Assembly (NCBI RefSeq): GCF_000420485.1
Contig: NZ_ATVA01000012.1
Location: 310,001-374,000 of the forward strand
Direction: 5' to 3'
Length of the DNA stretch: 64,000 bases
DNA from: Paucidesulfovibrio longus DSM 6739
GTDB lineage: Bacteria; Desulfobacterota; Desulfovibrionia; Desulfovibrionales; Desulfovibrionaceae
Position 1 is the first letter of the stretch, and every line of letters begins with the position of its first letter. This document shows, piece after piece, positions 19,076 through 26,360 of this stretch. The translations under genes were made by a program, and so were the position numbers. The notes beneath the pieces were generated by a model. It made no database searches and had not been told where the DNA came from. It saw only the letters and a program-made list of their open reading frames with translations.

Positions 19076-19906
19076 CTATTTGAACCACTTGGCGTAGATC
19101 GTGTCGTACTCGCCGGAAGCCTTGACCTTGGCCAGGGCCTCGTTGAGGATCTTCACGGTTTCGGTGTCGCCCTTTTGCACGGCGAAGCCCAGGTATTCCT
19201 TCTGGTCGGTCTCCAGGACGAAGGCCAGGCTCAGGGTGTCCTTGTACTTCTCGTTCTGCAGGGCGTAGTCGTAGGCCACGGCGTCGTCGCAGATGGCGGC
19301 GTCGATGCGTCCGTTGTAGAGGTCTTCCACGGCCAGGCCGACTTCGTCGTAGCTCTTGGCCTCGGCGCCGTCGATCTGCCCGGCGGCGAAGTAGCCGGTG
19401 GTGCCGATCTGCGCGCCGATGACCTTGCCCTTCAGGTCTTCAACAGTGGCGATGCCGGAGTCCTTCTGGACCAGCACGCCCTGCTTGACTTCGAAATAGG
19501 GGTCGGAGAAGTCCATGGTGGCCTTGCGTTCCTCGGTGATGGACACGGAGGAGCTGATGGCCTGGTACTTTCCGGCGGCCAGGCCGGCGAAGATGCCGTC
19601 CCAGGCGGTGTTCTGGATCACGGGCTTGAAGTTGCCGGCCTTGCCCATGGCTTCGAGCAGGTCGGGGCTGAAGCCCACGATGTTCTTGTCGGCGTCCAGG
19701 AATTCCATGGGCGGCCAGGTGCAGTCGCTGGCGAAGGTGATTTCGACCATCTCCGGCGCGGGAGCGGGCGCGGCGGCCTGCTCGGCGGCGGGCGCTTCGG
19801 CCTTGGGAGCCTCTTCGGCCTTCTTTTCCTCGGCCTTGCTGCAACCCAGCATGAACATCATGCCCAGGGCAGCCATGACGACAAACAGTTTCATCCAGTT
19901 TTTCAT
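19076..19906 (-). CDS. Amino-acid-binding lipoprotein of the ABC transporter
   Basis: This 276-residue SBP_bac_3-family protein has a lipoprotein signal (lipobox MLGC, Cys22) and an Ala/Glu/Pro-rich linker (about 23-50). The family core begins EITFASDCTWPPMEFLDADK and includes GFSPDLLEAMGKAG and ISSSVSITEERKATMDFSDPY. The last sets the usual GlnH/HisJ fold. The exact ligand cannot be read from sequence. The start at 19906 follows GGAGGGATTGAG; an earlier in-frame ATG lies outside this site. It is the first and probably the most expressed gene of the transporter operon. Confidence 0.93.
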   Translation of the reverse strand: MKNWMKLFVVMAALGMMFMLGCSKAEEKKAEEAPKAEAPAAEQAAAPAPAPEMVEITFASDCTWPPMEFLDADKNIVGFSPDLLEAMGKAGNFKPVIQNTAWDGIFAGLAAGKYQAISSSVSITEERKATMDFSDPYFEVKQGVLVQKDSGIATVEDLKGKVIGAQIGTTGYFAAGQIDGAEAKSYDEVGLAVEDLYNGRIDAAICDDAVAYDYALQNEKYKDTLSLAFVLETDQKEYLGFAVQKGDTETVKILNEALAKVKASGEYDTIYAKWFK

Positions 19907-20000
19907 CTCAATCCCTCCGTTTTGTATCGACTCGGTCGGGCTTTCCGGCCCGTTTGGCAACTGCGCCCTGCGTCCTCCCAGCAGGAGAACGCCAGTGGCC

Positions 20001-20030
20001 GTTATGGTACAGAATCACGCAAGTTGTCAA
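20001..20030 (-). promoter_or_regulatory. Sigma-70-type promoter of the ABC transporter operon
   Basis: On the minus strand a perfect TTGACA lies at 20030-20025 and a -10-like TACCAT at 20009-20004 (15-base spacing), or CATAAC at 20006-20001 (18-base spacing). The flanking DNA is AT-rich. The rest of 19907-20231 shows no gene. Confidence 0.55.
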
Positions 20031-20231
20031 ATTTTTTCATTCATTCGCGAGAGAACCCCGGAGTCTTGGAGAAAATACTGAACGTGGTCAAGGCAGATGG
20101 GGGAGACGAGCGGGTTTGTTCAGGCAAAGGGAATCCGCGCCGTCTGAAAGAGCGTCCGGCGCGATGCGTGCGGAACCGCGCGGGTCGGAATGAACCGGCA
20201 CGCGGATAAAAAAACAGGATGCGAAGCGGGA

Positions 20232-21110
20232 TCAGGGCCGCAGTTGGGAGAGGACCATGCCAGCGAGCATCAGCCCGCAGCCCGTCAGCTCGCGCACGCC
20301 GAGCAGCTCGCCGAGCAGCATCCAGCCCGCCACGGCCGCGAAGAGCGCTTCCAGGCTGAGGATGATGGAGGCGTGGGCCGGGTCGGCCTGGCGCTGGGCC
20401 ACGACCTGGAGCGTGTAGGCCACGCCCGTGGACATCAGCCCGCAGTAGAGGATGGCGTCCGCCGCGCCGAGCATGCCGGACCAGGTGATTTCCTCGAAGA
20501 CGAGGCCCACGGCCAGGCTGAGCAGGCCGCAGACCATGAACTGGGCCTGGGCCAGGGCCAGGGGGTTCATGCGCGGAGCGAGCCAGCCGATCACGAGCAT
20601 GTGCGTGGCCCAGAAGAGCGCGCCCACGAGCACGTAGAGGTCGCCCCGGGAAATGGTCAGGTCGCCGTGGATGGAAAGCAGGTAGAGCCCGGCCACGGCC
20701 AGCGCGCCGCCCGCCCAGGTGCCCCAGCCGGGCCGCTGGCGGAAGAAAAGGCCCAGGAGCGGCGTCAGGATCACGTACAGCCCGGTGATGAAGCCCGCGT
20801 TGGCTGCGGTGGTGGTCACGATGCCGAGCTGCTGGAGCGCGGCTCCGCCGAAGAGCACGCAGCCCGCGATGAGCCCGCCCTTGAGGTAGGTGCCGAAGCC
20901 GTGCGGCTGCTGGTATTCCGCCGGGGCCGTGCGCCGCAGCGAGAAGACCACCAGCGGGGTCAGGGCCAGGGAGCCGAGCACGAAACGGATGCCGTTGAAG
21001 GAGAAGGGACCGAGGTGCTCCATGCCGGTCTTCTGGAAAACGAAGGCCGTGCCCCAGATCAGGGCCGTGAGCAGGAGCAGGGAGTCGGATTTGAGCGTGG
21101 CGAGTTTCAT
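20232..21110 (-). CDS. EamA/DMT-family transporter
   Basis: This 292-residue membrane protein has ten hydrophobic segments in two EamA repeats (about 10-140 and 152-288). It has the typical start LLLLTALIWGTAFVFQKTG and the second-repeat ending GWMLLGELLGVRELTGCGLM. The family exports amino acids or other small metabolites; the substrate is not predictable. The ATG at 21110 was chosen because GAAGGAG precedes it. Confidence 0.88.
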   Translation of the reverse strand: MKLATLKSDSLLLLTALIWGTAFVFQKTGMEHLGPFSFNGIRFVLGSLALTPLVVFSLRRTAPAEYQQPHGFGTYLKGGLIAGCVLFGGAALQQLGIVTTTAANAGFITGLYVILTPLLGLFFRQRPGWGTWAGGALAVAGLYLLSIHGDLTISRGDLYVLVGALFWATHMLVIGWLAPRMNPLALAQAQFMVCGLLSLAVGLVFEEITWSGMLGAADAILYCGLMSTGVAYTLQVVAQRQADPAHASIILSLEALFAAVAGWMLLGELLGVRELTGCGLMLAGMVLSQLRP

Positions 21111-21198
21111 GGGGCTCCTTCGGGTAGGTGAAGGCAGCCACATAGCAGACCAAAGGCCCGCTTGGGAAGTGGGGGAGGCCGGAGCGCGCGGGCGGGGT

Positions 21199-22149
21199 TC
21201 AGGCCAGGGCCGCCGCCTCTTCCGAGGAGGGCTCGCCGTATTCGTCCAGCTCTTCGAGCAGTTCTGCGATCACTTCGTCGGCCAAGTGGTTCGCCACCTG
21301 GCATGTGCCCACCTGGAAATGGCCGCCGCCGCCGTAGCGCAGCATCAGCCTGCCCACGTTGGAGCGGCAGGTGCGGTTGAGGATGGAGTGGCCCACGGAG
21401 AGCACGGTGTTCTGCTGCGAGCGGCCCCGCAGCACCTGGATGGAGGCGTTGCACTCCGGGAAGAGCGAATACATGGTGAAGCGGTTGCCCGGCGGCACCT
21501 CGTCCATGCCCCGCGTGTCCAGCACGATCACGTTGCCGTGGATCGTGATGCGCTCCAGGAGCATGTTGCGGAAATGCGTCTCCTGCATGAAATAGCGTTC
21601 CACGCGCTCGGCCACGTCGGGCTGCTCCAGGATTTCGTCCACCGGCATGGTCCGGATGTAGCCGATGAGGTCTTCCATGAGCCGATAGTTCGAGATGGTG
21701 AAGTAGCGGTAGCGGCCCAGGCCGGTGCGCGGGTCCATGATGAATCCGAGCAGCACCCAGCCCTCGGGGTGCAGGACTTCCGTCAGGTTCAGGTCGCCGG
21801 AATCGACCTTGTCCACGTAGTGGAGCATCTCGTTGAAGCGGGAGCCGAAGCGCTGCTCCCCGCCGTGGTATTCCCAGACCAGCCGCGCGCAGCTCGGCGC
21901 GGGGCGCGCCGCGCCCTTGAAGTCCGCCCCTCCGGCCAGCCGCTGCTCTTCCGAGGAGTGGTGGTCGAACCAATACCCGCATCCGGGAATGTACGGCACG
22001 TTGCAGACCACGTCGTCGGGCAGGCCCGGATATTTGCCGTCCTGAACGTCTTTGGGGTGCACGAAGAGCCAGTTGTCCATGAGACCCAGTTCCGTGAGCA
22101 GCACGGCGCAGGCCAGACCGTCGAAGTCGGCGCGGGTGACGAGTCGCAA
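21199..22149 (-). CDS. DHH-family phosphoesterase
   Basis: This protein has 316 residues from a TTG start at 22149, supported by GGGAGGG four bases upstream and by the immediate family sequence RLVTRADFDGLACAVLL. The DHH motif appears as WFDHHSSEEQR near residues 56-66, and further metal-ligand regions include DKVDSGDLNLTEVL and the C-terminal DHHA1-type CRSNVGRLMLRYGGGGH. Relatives hydrolyse short RNAs, cyclic dinucleotide products or polyphosphate, and this one is usually annotated only as exopolyphosphatase-related. Longer in-frame starts lack a ribosome site. Confidence 0.78.
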   Translation of the reverse strand: MRLVTRADFDGLACAVLLTELGLMDNWLFVHPKDVQDGKYPGLPDDVVCNVPYIPGCGYWFDHHSSEEQRLAGGADFKGAARPAPSCARLVWEYHGGEQRFGSRFNEMLHYVDKVDSGDLNLTEVLHPEGWVLLGFIMDPRTGLGRYRYFTISNYRLMEDLIGYIRTMPVDEILEQPDVAERVERYFMQETHFRNMLLERITIHGNVIVLDTRGMDEVPPGNRFTMYSLFPECNASIQVLRGRSQQNTVLSVGHSILNRTCRSNVGRLMLRYGGGGHFQVGTCQVANHLADEVIAELLEELDEYGEPSSEEAAALA

Positions 22150-22306
22150 GGTTCCCTCCCTCAGGCTGCGAAAAGCGCTTTCATGGCGAGCTGTTGCGGA
22201 AGCGACCCTCCTTCGCGTCCGCAGCGCTCCTGCCGCCGCCCAGAGGGCGGGAAAGCGGGTATGGCTGAGAATAGGGGATTCGTGCGGCGAAGGCAACGCC
22301 CCGCGA

Positions 22307-22708
22307 TTATTTCGCAGGATTTCGCAAGACGCCGCTGCGAACGGAAATGCGCTCCACGAGCCGGCGGTAGTAGTCGTCGTCCTTTTCCAGCTCCATGCTG
22401 CGGCCCCGCTGGGCGTTGAGCTTGGAGACCAGCAGGTTCAGCTTCTGGATCTGTCGGTAGCGTTCCTGTTCGTCCCGCATCTCGTCGAGCAGGTCCAGGG
22501 CGGTGACGATTTCCTTTTGCGTGGCCAGAGCGGGAGGCAGGCAGTTCGCGTTCTTGAGGATCTTGTAGGCCATGCGCAGGTCGGCCGGGATCATGGAATC
22601 GTCTTCCAGGGCCAGGGGACGGCCCGCGCCTTCCAGGTTCTCGAAGGCCCCTTCGCGCTGGGCCTTGCGGATGGCCTCTTCGGCCTGAAGCTCGATGAAA
22701 CGGAACAT
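22307..22708 (-). CDS. DUF1992 (DnaJ-C28-like) protein
   Basis: This 133-residue protein matches DUF1992 across residues 4-75: IELQAEEAIRKAQREGAFEN, GAGRPLALEDDSMIP, then RMAYKILKNANCLPPAL. The C-terminal half is a charged helix. The function is unknown; the domain also occurs in the conserved-oligomer-associated protein DNAJC28. It stands alone, 93 bases from the end of the EPS arm. Confidence 0.8.
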   Translation of the reverse strand: MFRFIELQAEEAIRKAQREGAFENLEGAGRPLALEDDSMIPADLRMAYKILKNANCLPPALATQKEIVTALDLLDEMRDEQERYRQIQKLNLLVSKLNAQRGRSMELEKDDDYYRRLVERISVRSGVLRNPAK

Positions 22709-22801
22709 GGCCGCAACCTATGCCCGGCCCTGCGGCCCGGTCAAGAGGTGCGGGCAGGTCTTGCGGGTGGGGGCTTTCGAAACCGGATTAGCGGAACCGC
22801 A

Positions 22802-23929
22802 CTAGCGGGACCGGAGCATGGTTTCGTAAACGTGCAGGGTTTCGCGCGTGATGCGGTCCCAGTCGTATTCGGCCAGCACGTGTTGCCGGGCGCGTTCGCC
22901 CAGGCGTTTCAGGTCGTGCGGCGCAAGGGCGTGCAGAGCGCGGTCCAAGGCGAGGTTCAGCGCCGGGGCGTTCCCGCAGGGAAAGTCCAGAGCCAGGGGC
23001 TCTTCACCGTCGGGCCGGACGACCTCCAGGCATTCGGGAATGTCGCTGACCAGGGCCGGGCAGCCGTAGCTCATGGCCTCCAGCAGGGCGATGGGCATGC
23101 CTTCCAGCTCCGAGGGCAGGCAGAACAGCCGGGCGTTGCTGAAGGCCTCGTCCTTGTCCTCGCCGAAGAGCGGACCGGGAAAGACGATGCGCGGGTCGTC
23201 CCCGGCCAGGGCGCGCAGCCGCGCCGGATAGTCCCCGGCCAGGGCAGGATCCCCGGCGATGACGAGGCGCAGGTTCGTATCCAGGCCGCGAAAGGCTTCG
23301 ACGAGGGTGTGCAGCCCCTTTTCCGGCACGAGGCGGCCCAGGGAGAGCAGGTACGCTCCCGGTTCCAGCCCGAAGCGTCGCAGCCGGTCCAGCTCCCGTT
23401 GCTCAGGCGGGTTCACCCCGTTGGGAATGTAGGTCGTGGGGCGATCGTACACTTGCCGATAATGCTCCCGCAGCTCGCGTGAAACCACGATGGTGGCGTT
23501 GGGGCAATGGGCGGAAGTCCAGGCTCCGGCGCGCAGAATCAAGGACGCCAGCCCGCCCCACTTGGCCCTGCGCCAGTCCAGGCCGTGCACCGTGACCGCC
23601 ACCTTGCGCCCCGCGAGGCGCGGAACCCAGGAGAGCAGGGAAGGGCCTGTGGCGTGGAAGTGGACCACGTCGTACCCCGCGAGCACGAAGGGCTGGCAGA
23701 GCGCGGTGTGGCTGATGGCTTCCAGGTGTTTGGAGCGGATCGCGGGGAGTTTTTTCAGGCGCACGCCCCGGTAGCGCTCTTCGGGGTGGGTTTCCCAATA
23801 CGAGCGGCAGAACACGGTGACCTCGTGGCCCAGCGCGGCCATGCGCACGGAAAGCTCGCGCGCGTGGCGCTCGATGCCGCCGGACACGCCTTCGGCGATG
23901 CCGCGCAGGCCGAGGAAGGCTATTCGCAT
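22802..23929 (-). CDS. Glycosyltransferase, GT4 family (EPS arm, last gene)
   Basis: This 375-residue retaining glycosyltransferase opens with MRIAFLGLRGIAEGVSGGIE, a glycine-rich acceptor-side motif. Its C-terminal nucleotide-sugar domain holds YLLSLGRLVPEKGLHTLVEA, PGPLFGEDKDE and the EX7E-type LPSELEGMPIALLEAMSYG. The start overlaps the end of the upstream GT-radical SAM gene by 10 bases, so it is translationally coupled. An upstream extension in frame is shadow sequence without domain character. It is the final gene of the minus-strand EPS operon. Confidence 0.88.
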   Translation of the reverse strand: MRIAFLGLRGIAEGVSGGIERHARELSVRMAALGHEVTVFCRSYWETHPEERYRGVRLKKLPAIRSKHLEAISHTALCQPFVLAGYDVVHFHATGPSLLSWVPRLAGRKVAVTVHGLDWRRAKWGGLASLILRAGAWTSAHCPNATIVVSRELREHYRQVYDRPTTYIPNGVNPPEQRELDRLRRFGLEPGAYLLSLGRLVPEKGLHTLVEAFRGLDTNLRLVIAGDPALAGDYPARLRALAGDDPRIVFPGPLFGEDKDEAFSNARLFCLPSELEGMPIALLEAMSYGCPALVSDIPECLEVVRPDGEEPLALDFPCGNAPALNLALDRALHALAPHDLKRLGERARQHVLAEYDWDRITRETLHVYETMLRSR

Positions 23930-26286
23930 CCGCAGCTCCCGCCGCAGGAACCCCCGTCGCCGCCGCAGCTTCCGCCCGTGCCGCGCGGGGCGGCGACGGG
24001 GAAGGTCCAGTCGATCTCCTGTCCGCGCAGCAGGCGCAGCTTGTTGCGCGCTATCCAGGTCGCGGGCACGGAGAGGCGTTTCTTCATGGCCGGAGCCACG
24101 GAGCCGATCATCCAGCACTGGGCGTCGCAGCAGCGGACCCGCGCGCGCACGGCGTCCGCTTCGGGCGAATTCCAGATTTCCTCGAAGGAGGCGTTGCGGA
24201 TGCTGCCCATGCTGGCCTCCATGCCGTTGCAGGGCCGCACTTCGCCGAAGGGGTCGAGGAAAAAGAGGTCCGAGCCCACCTCGCAGGGCAGAAGGCGCTT
24301 GCCCCCGCGCACGTAGTTGGCCAGGCCGTAGTTGAACCAGGCCCGGAACCAGTTCTTGGGCCGCCGGGTCTTCAGCAGCCGCACGGCCAGCCGCCGGAAC
24401 TGCTCCGAGATCAGGTCGGTGTCGGCGAAGCTGTTGTCGAATTTGTGGAAATAATAGTTGTTGTGCATGGCCGCCGTGGCGAACTCCAGGCCCATGGCCT
24501 CGGAAAGCTCGTAGAGGTCGAGCATGTCCAGGGCGTTCTTGTCCGAGACGGTGATGCCGAAGCCGATGTCGCAGACGCCCATGGCCCGCAGCCGGAGCAG
24601 GGTGCGCAGCCCGTGGTCGAAGCCGTCCTTAAGTCCGCGCAGCTTGTCGTTGGTGGCGGGCAGGCCCTCCAGGCTGACGCGCACGCCGACCTTTTCGGGG
24701 AAGCGCTCCATCAGCCCGGTGATGCGGTCCGTGAACCAGCCGTTGGTGCTGATGACCACGCGCTCGGTCTTGGGCAGCACGGTTTCGACCACTTCGGCGA
24801 TGTCCTTGCGCAGGAAGGGTTCGCCGCCGGTGAGGTTGATGAACTTGAACCCGCCGGGCAGCTTTTCCAGGTCCGCCGGTCCGATCTCGTCCTTGGGATC
24901 GCTGGGGAAGTCCCAGATGTTGCACATGTGGCAGTGGGCGTTGCAGCGATAGGTCAGGCAGACGAGGCCCTCCCTGGGCAGGGGCCTTGCCTGGGGCGCG
25001 GAGGCGGCGGGATCGGCGGGCATGTTCGTTTCCTTGCGTGAAAAGGTGATGCGCGTGCGGTTGGGCGCGGGCGCGGGCTGGGCCAGCAGCTCTTCGTAGA
25101 GCTCCACGACCTGCCGCATGTGCCGCTCCAGGGTGTAGCGCTCCTCGGCGCGGGCGCGGGCCGCGAGGCCCATCTCCCTGCGGAGCGAGGGCGTGACCCA
25201 GAGACGTTCCATCTTGCGGCAGAGGTCGTCCGCGTCTCCGGGCCGGAAGAGCAGCCCGCTCACGCCGTCCTCCACCAGCTCGGGAATCCCGCCGATGTTC
25301 GCGCCGAGCACGGGCTTGGCCAGGCTCATGGCCTCGAGCACGACCATGGGGCAGTTTTCGTACCACTCCGAGGGCACGGCCACGTATGAGGCGCAGTCCA
25401 TGAGCGCCACGACCTCGTCCCAGGAGCGCTGGCCCAGATATTCGGCGAAGGGATAGCGGGTGCGCAGGGCGTCCTCCTCCGGGCCGGAACCCACGACCTT
25501 GAGCGGAATGGACGCGCCCATGCGGTTGTGGGCCTCCAGCAGGGTGGGGATGCCCTTTTCCCGCGAGAGGCGGCCGATGTAGAGGGCGTAGGCCGCGTCC
25601 GTGCAGGAGGGGGAGAAGCGTTCCACCTCGATGCCGTTGGGGATCACCCGGACCTTGCGTCGGGGCAGGACGTGGCGGGTCACGGTGTCGCGCAGGAAGC
25701 GGCTCGGCGCGATGAAGGCGTCCACGCCGTCGTAGCTTCCGAGCCAGTGGTGCAGGGAGCGCTCCGCGGCCAGGAGCAGGCCCTTGAAGCGCGAGCCCTG
25801 GCAGTTGGCGGTCAGGGGCTTGTAGAAGCGGTGCGGCTCGCACTTGCGGCAGATGTTCCCGTCCTTGTCCAGCATCACGTAGGCCGGGCAGACCGTCTTG
25901 TAGTCGTGCAGGGTCATGACGACCTTGATTCCGAGCCGCTTCAGGGCCGGGATGATGGACGGGGTCAGGTGGTGGTAGATGTTGTGCAGGTGCGCGATGT
26001 CCGGCTTTTCCCGCTCGGCCAGGGCCGTGATCCTGCGGACGGCCTCGGCGCAGTGCACGAAATTCGCGCCCAGGCGCAGCTTCTCGCCGAGGGAGCCAGG
26101 GGGCGCGCCGAAATCGCGGTGGGAGAGGAAGTCGTCCGCGTAGGGCGAGGGCTCGTTGCGCGGGTCGCTCATGGAGAAGTCCACGACCTCGTGCCCGTGC
26201 TCCAGGAGCCAGGCGCGTTCCTGGAAAAGAACCCGCTCGGAGCCTCCCTTGTTGTAGAAGAACTTGTTGGCCTGAAGGATTTTCAT
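23920..26286 (-). CDS. Fusion protein: GT4 glycosyltransferase plus radical SAM/SPASM-like enzyme
   Basis: This 788-residue open frame joins two enzymes. Residues 1-400 are a GT4 glycosyltransferase (MKILQANKFFYNKGGSERV, ALYIGRLSREKGIPTLLEAH, EWYENCPMVVLEAMSLAKP). Residues about 440-750 are a radical SAM enzyme with the CX3CX2C cluster motif at Cys448, Cys452 and Cys455, GGEPFLRKDI, and SPASM-like cysteines in LPCEVGSD, VRPCNG and CCDAQCW. An internal ATG at 25023 (residue 422) is preceded by AAGGAAACGAAC, so the second enzyme might also be made alone (367 residues). The chain ends in a Gly/Cys tail with Cys774, 781, 785 and 787. The substrate of the radical step is unknown. Confidence 0.82.
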   Translation of the reverse strand: MKILQANKFFYNKGGSERVLFQERAWLLEHGHEVVDFSMSDPRNEPSPYADDFLSHRDFGAPPGSLGEKLRLGANFVHCAEAVRRITALAEREKPDIAHLHNIYHHLTPSIIPALKRLGIKVVMTLHDYKTVCPAYVMLDKDGNICRKCEPHRFYKPLTANCQGSRFKGLLLAAERSLHHWLGSYDGVDAFIAPSRFLRDTVTRHVLPRRKVRVIPNGIEVERFSPSCTDAAYALYIGRLSREKGIPTLLEAHNRMGASIPLKVVGSGPEEDALRTRYPFAEYLGQRSWDEVVALMDCASYVAVPSEWYENCPMVVLEAMSLAKPVLGANIGGIPELVEDGVSGLLFRPGDADDLCRKMERLWVTPSLRREMGLAARARAEERYTLERHMRQVVELYEELLAQPAPAPNRTRITFSRKETNMPADPAASAPQARPLPREGLVCLTYRCNAHCHMCNIWDFPSDPKDEIGPADLEKLPGGFKFINLTGGEPFLRKDIAEVVETVLPKTERVVISTNGWFTDRITGLMERFPEKVGVRVSLEGLPATNDKLRGLKDGFDHGLRTLLRLRAMGVCDIGFGITVSDKNALDMLDLYELSEAMGLEFATAAMHNNYYFHKFDNSFADTDLISEQFRRLAVRLLKTRRPKNWFRAWFNYGLANYVRGGKRLLPCEVGSDLFFLDPFGEVRPCNGMEASMGSIRNASFEEIWNSPEADAVRARVRCCDAQCWMIGSVAPAMKKRLSVPATWIARNKLRLLRGQEIDWTFPVAAPRGTGGSCGGDGGSCGGSCGCE

Positions 26287-26360
26287 CGGGTCCGGTCCGC
26301 GTCCTTGCTGTGCTTTGCGCTGCGCGGCTTGGGGGCGCGCGGCGTTCGGGTTTGTGGGGC

